DNA of 64,000 bases from Streptomyces venezuelae (GTDB taxonomy: Bacteria > Actinomycetota > Actinomycetes > Streptomycetales > Streptomycetaceae). The notes beneath the pieces are model-generated. The model had not been told where the DNA came from. It searched no databases and saw nothing but the letters and a program-made list of their open reading frames with translations. The DNA lies in NCBI RefSeq assembly GCF_008642315.1, contig NZ_CP029192.1, forward strand, positions 8,556,001 through 8,620,000. Reading direction: 5' to 3'. The first letter of the stretch is position 1. Each line of letters opens with the position of its first letter. The position numbers and the translations under genes were made by a program. Shown in pieces: positions 58,611-64,000 of the stretch.

Positions 58611-60593
58611 GTGAAAGGAACGGAGCGGCGGGAGCCGTCGGGAGCCGTTCGGTTCGGGGTCCTCGGTTCCATGGCGGCCTGGAACTCCGACGGCCCGATC
58701 GCGCTTGCCGGGCCGCGGCAGCGCGCCGTCCTGGCCCGCCTGATCGTCGCCCGCCGTCACGTCGTCCCCGTCACGCGCCTGATCGACGACCTGTGGGACG
58801 ACGACCCGCCGGAGCGCGCGCTCGGGACGGTCCGGACGTTCGTCGCCGCACTGCGCAAGGCCCTCGAACCCGACCGGCCGCACCGCGCGCCCGCCCGCCT
58901 CCTCGTCACCGACGGTCCGGGCTACGCGCTGCGGGCCGCACCGGACGCCGTCGACGCCTGGCGATTCGAGGCGGCCGTGAGTGAGGCCCGGCAGCTGCCG
59001 CCGCCGGACGCGCTGCGCCGCCTCGACGAGGCGCTGGGCTGGTGGCGGGGGCCTGCCTACGCCGATTTCGCGGACGAGGAGTGGGCGCGCGCGGAGCGTT
59101 CCCGGCTCGCCGAACTGCGTGCGCTGGCCGTCGAGCGGCGCGCCGAGGCCGCGCTGGCATGCGGCGGCGCTCCCGACGTCGTGCCCGACCTCGACGCGCA
59201 CGTGACCCGCCACCCGTGGCGCGAGGACGCCTGGCGGCTGCTGTCCCTCGCGCTCTACCGGGCGGGACGGCAGGGAGACGCGGTCGCGACACTGCGCCGC
59301 GCCCGGGCCACGCTCGCCGATGAACTCGGCCTCGACCCGGGCCCCGGCCTGCGCCGCCTGGAGGCGGACATCCTCGCGCAGGACGCGGCCCTGGATCCGG
59401 TGGGACGGTCGGCGTCCCGGCTCTGGAGCGAGGCGGCGGCGTCGTACGACCGCACCGTCGAGGCCGGTGCCCGCGCCCGCCTGGAGTCGACTGTCGGCCT
59501 CATCCGGAACCTCGCCGTCACCGGCGCCGGGGGACTGGAGGCCGCCCGTCGCCACCGCATGGCGGTCGTCGAGGCGGCCGAGGAGTACGGCGACGCGGAA
59601 CTGACCGCGCGCGTCATCGGCGCCTTCGACGTGCCGGCGATCTGGACCCGCGGCGACGACCCGGAACTCGCCCGGCGGATCGTCGCGGCCGCGGAGCGGA
59701 CCCTCGCGCACCTGCCGCAGGACGCCTCCGACGTGACACGCTGCCGGCTCCTCGCCACCGTCGCGGTGGAGACGCGCGGCGCCAGAACGCCGCGCGGACC
59801 ACAGGCCGCCCGCGAGGCGGAGCGGCTCGCTCGGCACCTCGACGACCCCGCGCTGCTCGCGTTCGCGCTCAACGGAACGTACATGCAGTCCTTCACCCGC
59901 GCCGGCCTGGCCCCGCAGCGGGACGCCATCGGTGCCGAACTCGACGAACTCGCCGCGCGCCAGGGCCTGGTGACGTTCGAAGTGCTCGGCCACCTCATCC
60001 GCCTTCAGGCACGCGCCGGGCTCGGCGACTTCCCGGGGGCCGATGCCCACGCGGCCGCCGCGACGCGTCTCTCGGAGCGGCACGAACTGCCGTTGGTCGG
60101 CGTCTTCACGCGGTGGTACGACGCCCTGCGGCAGGCCGCGTCCGGAGACGTGGCACAGGCCGAGACCTCCATGCGGGCCGCGGGCGCGCACCTGGACTCG
60201 GCCGGGATGCCGGGGATGCGCACGGGGCTGCTGCCGCTCGCGCTGGTCACCCTGCGCCTGGCACACCTGTTGCCGCCCGACGTCGACCTCGCACTGGACT
60301 GGGGACCGCACCGCCCCTGGGCCGAGGCGCTGGCCCTCGCGGAGTCGGGACGCCACGCCCAGGCGCGAGCGGCGCTTGGAGCCCTCCCCGAACCACCGCC
60401 GGACCTGCTCTACGAGGCCCTGTGCTGCGTGGAGGCGGAGGCGGCCCTGCGGGCGGGGGACCGGGCCGGTCTGGAGCGGGTCGGGGCACGCCTGCTGCCG
60501 GCTGCCGGGCAGTTGGCCGGTGCGGGCAGCGGGGTGCTCACGGCCGGAGCCGTGGACCGCTGGCTCGCCCGCATCGGCGACGCGCTCGCCTGA
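58611..60593 (+). CDS. SARP/AfsR-type regulator with BTAD domain
   Basis: Regulator of about 660 residues. The N-terminal OmpR-like DNA-binding domain (VRFGVLGSMAAWNSDGPIAL; LIVARRHVVPVTRLIDDLW) is followed by a BTAD domain (LDEALGWWRGPAYADFADEE; EDAWRLLSLALYRAGRQGDA). The rest, from about 270, is helical and TPR-like; no NB-ARC ATPase segment is seen. The start is uncertain: GTG 58611 or GTG 58587 in the same frame. SARPs activate secondary metabolism or sugar genes; the target is unknown. It is divergent from the hydrolase gene. Confidence 0.88.
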   Translation: MKGTERREPSGAVRFGVLGSMAAWNSDGPIALAGPRQRAVLARLIVARRHVVPVTRLIDDLWDDDPPERALGTVRTFVAALRKALEPDRPHRAPARLLVTDGPGYALRAAPDAVDAWRFEAAVSEARQLPPPDALRRLDEALGWWRGPAYADFADEEWARAERSRLAELRALAVERRAEAALACGGAPDVVPDLDAHVTRHPWREDAWRLLSLALYRAGRQGDAVATLRRARATLADELGLDPGPGLRRLEADILAQDAALDPVGRSASRLWSEAAASYDRTVEAGARARLESTVGLIRNLAVTGAGGLEAARRHRMAVVEAAEEYGDAELTARVIGAFDVPAIWTRGDDPELARRIVAAAERTLAHLPQDASDVTRCRLLATVAVETRGARTPRGPQAAREAERLARHLDDPALLAFALNGTYMQSFTRAGLAPQRDAIGAELDELAARQGLVTFEVLGHLIRLQARAGLGDFPGADAHAAAATRLSERHELPLVGVFTRWYDALRQAASGDVAQAETSMRAAGAHLDSAGMPGMRTGLLPLALVTLRLAHLLPPDVDLALDWGPHRPWAEALALAESGRHAQARAALGALPEPPPDLLYEALCCVEAEAALRAGDRAGLERVGARLLPAAGQLAGAGSGVLTAGAVDRWLARIGDALA

Positions 60594-60713
60594 CACCGAC
60601 GACAAACCTGAGGCCGACGACAAATAAAGGCAGTCCCGGCTGAGGGGAAGCTCCGGCCGAGGCGCGCCGAAACGTCCTTGCCGGGCGCGGCTCCTCGTCA
60701 GGACACTGACGCC

Positions 60714-61556
60714 ATGAACAGAGCGACGAGGGAACCACTGCCGGAAGGCGGGCTGGTCCTGGCCCTGCCCATGCCTGAGAGCGCGCCCGGCACGCCCCCG
60801 CCCCCGTCGCTCCGCTTCGAACAGGCGACGGGCCGCCGCTGGACACTGCTGCAGAACGAGCGGCCGCTGATCCAGAGCCGGTCGGAAGGTGACGGCTGCT
60901 GTCACGACCTCCACCTGCGCCGCCTTCCCGGCTATCGCTCCCCGTTGCCGCCCCTGTGCGCGGCGACGATGCGGGCCGGGGGCGACTGGACCCACCGGTA
61001 CGCACGCGGGCTGGAGGACGCGGCCGAGTACGGTCCGCTGAGGCCCGGGCGCTGGCGGCTGTCCCCGCGTACGACGTTCGCTCCCGGCATCTGGAGCTGC
61101 GACCTCGTCGAGGACTGGCCCGACGCCACCATCGAGCTGCTCTGCGGGGGCGGCTGGCACGGAGTTCTGCCGCTGCGCCCGCTCCCGGCGCCGGACGCCC
61201 CGCGTGTCAAGGCACTCCGCAAGCACGTCCGCGAGGGAACCCTCGCGCCCGTGCTGCTGTGGTGGGTGTCGTTCCTGGACGGCTGGCTGCTCCTCGACGG
61301 CCACGACCGCGGGGCGGCCGCACTGGCGGAGGGTACGGTCCCGGCCTGCGTCGAGCTGGTCCGCGTACCGGACGACGCCGACTGGCGAGCGACGGCAGCG
61401 GAGATCACCCGGAGCCACGAGGAACGCATGGCACGCCTGGACACGCGCCCGGCGACCCCGCACGTCGCCCGCCAACGGCAGGCCATGGAACGGGGATACG
61501 CAGACGCCCTCTCCACGCTCCCGTACGACGCGGCCGCCACGCCGATGGACCCGTGA
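60714..61556 (+). CDS. Hypothetical protein
   Basis: Protein of about 280 residues starting at ATG 60714. It has no signal peptide or recognised domain. Compositional features: basic and Pro-rich N-terminus, a WVSFLDGWLLLDGHDRGAAA stretch, and a helical C-terminus with SHEERMARLDTRPATPHVAR. The segment LLLDGHDRGAAALAEG resembles a ligand-binding turn but is not diagnostic. It follows the SARP gene by 120 nt on the same strand. Confidence 0.6.
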   Translation: MNRATREPLPEGGLVLALPMPESAPGTPPPPSLRFEQATGRRWTLLQNERPLIQSRSEGDGCCHDLHLRRLPGYRSPLPPLCAATMRAGGDWTHRYARGLEDAAEYGPLRPGRWRLSPRTTFAPGIWSCDLVEDWPDATIELLCGGGWHGVLPLRPLPAPDAPRVKALRKHVREGTLAPVLLWWVSFLDGWLLLDGHDRGAAALAEGTVPACVELVRVPDDADWRATAAEITRSHEERMARLDTRPATPHVARQRQAMERGYADALSTLPYDAAATPMDP

Positions 61557-61582
61557 CGTACGGATGCGTGACGTACGGATGC
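61553..61582 (+). repeat. Two tandem 15-bp repeats
   Basis: GTGACGTACGGATGC occurs twice in direct succession, overlapping the stop of the preceding gene. Function unknown. Confidence 0.6.
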
Positions 61583-61595
61583 GTGGGGTGATCGT

Positions 61596-61619
61596 GGGCG
61601 CCACGCGCGCGTGGCGCCC
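61596..61619 (+). terminator. 24-bp perfect palindrome
   Basis: GGGCGCCACGCG and its exact complement are adjacent. It lies downstream of the hypothetical gene and upstream of the hemerythrin gene, and likely terminates transcription. Confidence 0.65.
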
Positions 61620-61653
61620 CGCTCGTGGACGGCCTCTCGCCTAGAACACCCCC

Positions 61654-62118
61654 ATGTGCCACTACTGCGGTTGCCGAGAGATCCCTCTGATCAAGGAGTT
61701 CATCGCCGAGCACGAGCGCGTCACCGACGCCGCGGGAGACGCGCTCCGCGCGCTGGAGCGGGGGGAGACGGACCGGGCGCGCGTACTCGTGGACGACATG
61801 GCCCGCGAACTGGACGCGCACTGGCGCGGCGAGGAGAACGGCCTCTTCAAGGTGATGCGCGAGGACCCCGAGTACGTGGAGTACATCGCGAACCTGGAGT
61901 CGGAACACCGCGAGCTCGCGGCCCTGTTGCCCGCCCTCGACCTGACCGATCCCGCCGACGTACGAACCCTCGCCGAGGCCGTCGACGAACTCCATCGGCA
62001 CATCGCCAAGGAGGAGGACGGCCTCTTCCCGGCCTCCCTCACGGCGCTCGACGGCGACGAGTGGAACCTCTCCATGGCGGCGTGGCGCGAGGCGCATCCC
62101 CGTCGAAGGGGTGCCTAG
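61654..62118 (+). CDS. Hemerythrin-like domain protein
   Basis: Di-iron or related metal-binding protein of 154 residues with a four-helix bundle. His/Glu ligands appear in EFIAEHERV, HWRGEENGLF (HxxxE), ESEHREL and HRHIAKEEDGLFPA. An additional N-terminal CHYCGC motif with three cysteines precedes the bundle. Such proteins may sense oxygen or nitric oxide or store iron. Its stop shares a CTAG with the stop of the convergent VOC gene. Confidence 0.87.
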   Translation: MCHYCGCREIPLIKEFIAEHERVTDAAGDALRALERGETDRARVLVDDMARELDAHWRGEENGLFKVMREDPEYVEYIANLESEHRELAALLPALDLTDPADVRTLAEAVDELHRHIAKEEDGLFPASLTALDGDEWNLSMAAWREAHPRRRGA

Positions 62119-62519
62119 TCCGCCGACCGGCGTGCGGCGGGGGTGAAGAAGTTGACGAGATTGCCGTCGGGGTCGCGCAGGAGCAGGGAGCGGTTGCCCC
62201 AGGGCATGGTCGTCGGCTCGTTGACGAAGTCGGTGACCCAGCTGGTCAGGGCGTTGTGCACGTGGTCGACGTCGTCGACGAGGAACTCGATGATCACGCT
62301 GTGGTTGGCGGCCGGACGCGCGGACCCGGGGGCGAAGAGCGGAACCGTGCGGGTGCTCGCGATCGCCAGGGTCGCGGTCGGGGTCCTGAGCTCGGCGAAG
62401 TCCTCGGTGGCCCAGGTGGCGGGGGTTCCGGTGGCCTTCTCGTAGAAGACGACGAGACGTGCGACATCGTCGGTGATGACGCGGATGGAGACGAAGTCGG
62501 TCGTTGCGGTGGCGTGCAT
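62115..62519 (-). CDS. VOC (glyoxalase/bleomycin resistance) family protein
   Basis: Protein of 134 residues. The start at 62519 (MHATATTDF) has GAGGAG upstream. VOC features: VSIRVITDDVARLVVFYEKA, SVIIEFLVDDVDHVHNALTS and NRSLLLRDPDGNLVNFFTPA. Metal-binding positions are partially conserved. Members include dioxygenases and drug-binding proteins; the role here is unknown. It is divergent from the WYL-domain regulator. Confidence 0.87.
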   Translation of the reverse strand: MHATATTDFVSIRVITDDVARLVVFYEKATGTPATWATEDFAELRTPTATLAIASTRTVPLFAPGSARPAANHSVIIEFLVDDVDHVHNALTSWVTDFVNEPTTMPWGNRSLLLRDPDGNLVNFFTPAARRSAD

Positions 62520-62661
62520 GTTGCTCTGCTCCTCGGTCGCTGAGTGGCGCTGCGACGCGCCGTGTCGTACCGCGCCGCTTTGTGTGCCGCGGTCCATGTG
62601 CTCTGCACGCTAGGACGAATAGTGGACAGAATCGGTCCTGTATCGACGTTAGGGTGCAGAC

Positions 62662-63672
62662 ATGTCTCGACCGGTCGGCCGCGTGCTCACGCTCCTGGAA
62701 CTCCTGCAGTCCGGCGGCACCCGCACGGTCGCCGAGCTCGCCGAACGGCTCGGCGTCGACGGGCGGACCGTACGGCGCTACGTGGACCAGCTGATCGACC
62801 TCGATGTGCCGGTCGAGTCCGTGCGCGGCCGTTACGGCGGCTACCGGCTCGCCCCCGGTACGGCGCTGCCCCCGCTCATGTTCGGCGACGACGAGGCGCT
62901 CGCCGTACTGCTCGGGCTGATCGCCGGGCGCCGCGCGGGCCTCACCCCCGGGGGCACAGCCGGTGAGACGGCGGCGGCCAAGATCCGACGTGTGCTGCCC
63001 GCCCGCATCGCCCGTCGGCTCGACGCGGTCCTCGACTCCCTGGCCCTCACCGGGGAGTCGGGCGCCTTGCCCGCGCCCGACTCGGAGGTGCTGCTGACTC
63101 TGGCCGACGCGGTACGTCATCGCAGGCCGGTCGCTCTCCGGTACACGGACCGCAAAGGGGCGCGCGGCGACCGCACCCTGCATCCGTACGGGATCGTCGC
63201 CCACGCCGGCCGGTGGTACGTCACGGGTGAGGACCCGGACATCGACCAGGACCGGACCCTCCGGCTCGACCGCATCACATCGGCGCGGCCTCTGGTGGGC
63301 GGTTCGTTCGAGGTGCCGGACGGGTTCGATCCGGCGGACCGTGTACTGACCGGGTTCGCCACGGCCGCGTACCGCTACGAGGTGACGCTGCGGATCCGGG
63401 GCACGGTCGAGCAGGTCCGCGCACGCCTTCCTGTGAGCGTCGCGATTCTGGAGGAGTGCGCGGGCGAGGACGAGAACGACGACGAGGGTGAGGGGACTGT
63501 TCGCCGTGAGCCCTGGGTGCGTGGCGAGCTGCGGGTGGAGCGCCTCGACTGGCTGCCGCCCCTCCTCGCGTCGCTCGACCGGCCGTTCGTCATCGAACGC
63601 CCCGACGAGCTGCGCGGGCTCGTCGCCGAGTTCGCCGATCGTCTCGCCTCCTTCGCCCGCCGCCCGGTGTGA
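62662..63672 (+). CDS. WYL-domain transcriptional regulator (YafY family)
   Basis: Regulator of 336 residues. The N-terminal helix-turn-helix (LLELLQSGGTRTVAELAERL, then GVDGRTVRRYVDQLIDLDVP) is followed by a WYL domain with VALRYTDRKGARGDRTLHPY, GIVAHAGRWYVTGEDPD and RLDRITSARPL. An Asp/Glu-rich insert (GEDENDDEGEGT) is present near 275. WYL domains bind nucleic acids or nucleotides. It is divergent from the VOC gene, a natural target. Confidence 0.92.
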   Translation: MSRPVGRVLTLLELLQSGGTRTVAELAERLGVDGRTVRRYVDQLIDLDVPVESVRGRYGGYRLAPGTALPPLMFGDDEALAVLLGLIAGRRAGLTPGGTAGETAAAKIRRVLPARIARRLDAVLDSLALTGESGALPAPDSEVLLTLADAVRHRRPVALRYTDRKGARGDRTLHPYGIVAHAGRWYVTGEDPDIDQDRTLRLDRITSARPLVGGSFEVPDGFDPADRVLTGFATAAYRYEVTLRIRGTVEQVRARLPVSVAILEECAGEDENDDEGEGTVRREPWVRGELRVERLDWLPPLLASLDRPFVIERPDELRGLVAEFADRLASFARRPV

Positions 63673-63685
63673 TCGGACACAAACC

Positions 63686-64000
63686 CTAGGACCGTCGGGA
63701 GGGCGTGGCGCGCTGCGGCGGGACCGGCGCCAGACGGTACGCATCCCCGTCCGACACCACGCGGCCGGACGTCGGGTCGGGGAAGTGGGTGCCGAGGAGC
63801 AGGGTCTCCGTGTCGGCGAGCGAGGCGAGCAGATCGCTGCGTGTGGCTTCGGCCAGCGCGGGGTCGATGTCCACGCAGCTTCCTATGTGGGGGTGGGGGA
63901 GTTGGACGGGATGGTGGAGCAAGTCGCCCGTGATCAGGGCTGATTGGCTGTTGCTGCTCACTTGGACGGCGAGGTGGCCGGGGGTGTGACCTGGGGTGGG
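63686..64000 (-). CDS. MBL-fold metallohydrolase, partial
   Basis: The visible C-terminal 104 residues start, at the window edge, in PTPGHTPGHLAVQVSSNSQS, which contains the metal-binding GHTPGH, then ALITGDLLHHPVQL with the bridging Asp. The 5' part lies beyond the window. The C-terminus is LLGTHFPDPTSGRVVSDGD, with a further His. Typical of lactonase- or glyoxalase-II-like enzymes. Confidence 0.85.
   Translation of the reverse strand, partial: PTPGHTPGHLAVQVSSNSQSALITGDLLHHPVQLPHPHIGSCVDIDPALAEATRSDLLASLADTETLLLGTHFPDPTSGRVVSDGDAYRLAPVPPQRATPSRRS

Noticed and set aside
58584..61604. Very long minus-strand open frame opposite the SARP and hypothetical genes
   Set aside because: The plus strand encodes recognisable BTAD and DNA-binding motifs; the minus frame has only Arg/Pro/Gly-rich shadow composition.
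1..64000. CRISPR arrays, tRNA or rRNA genes, insertion sequences, phage attachment sites
   Set aside because: None were recognised: no regularly spaced repeats, no clover-leaf sequences with CCA ends, no transposase or integrase motifs.

Overview
The window is GC-rich actinobacterial DNA, almost certainly from Streptomyces. Evidence: G/C-biased third codon positions, frequent GTG starts, a chaplin and two rodlins (surface proteins of aerial hyphae and spores), a SARP/BTAD regulator, and a high density of one- and two-component regulators. No rRNA, tRNA, CRISPR array, transposase or integrase was seen.

Layout. 1-10.2 kb: an alpha-mannoside uptake and breakdown operon (ABC binding protein and two permeases, GH38 alpha-mannosidase, mannose-6-phosphate isomerase fusion, ROK kinase, LacI regulator), whose 5' end lies outside the window. 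10.3-13.9 kb: a small secreted protein, SecDF and a PepSY-like lipoprotein. 14-17.4 kb: LysR regulator, malate/tartrate dehydrogenase and a DctA transporter, a C4-dicarboxylate module. 17.5-25.7 kb: mixed genes (TerB-like, TetR, DUF1206, STAS, secreted protein, AraC/GyrI, ankyrin, MocR). 25.8-27.9 kb: a two-gene operon matching the two halves of the plant antiviral protein Tm-1. 28.8-31.9 kb: a coupled three-gene set (N-succinylamino acid racemase, GNAT, M20 deacylase) fitting irreversible D- to L-amino acid conversion. It is followed at 32-36 kb by a patch of decayed genes (dipeptidase, oligopeptide ATPase and permease remnants, a plus-strand stub, aspartate racemase) around an intact PucR regulator.

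36-43 kb: a conserved hypothetical, an atypical response regulator, GrpB, a lipoprotein, an SRPBCC protein, two coupled secreted beta-propeller-like proteins and rodlin 1. 43.3-48.1 kb: a minimal acyl carrier protein / ketosynthase / alpha-beta hydrolase cluster with a Cys-rich HTH regulator, a DUF3291 protein and a GAF-LuxR regulator. 48-54 kb: a two-component system, a small acidic protein, a chaplin, RNase HI, a deaminase and a VWA protein. 54-64 kb: an MFS/HxlR divergent pair with a clear operator, rodlin 2, a HAD dehalogenase beside a dehalogenase-fold hydrolase, a SARP regulator, hemerythrin, VOC and WYL proteins, and the end of an MBL-fold hydrolase.

The most interesting points are the carrier-protein mini-cluster, the split Tm-1-like operon, the D-amino acid locus beside a gene graveyard, and the duplicated rodlins sharing an upstream element and flanking a chaplin. 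All functions are inferred from sequence motifs read by eye; no database search was run.
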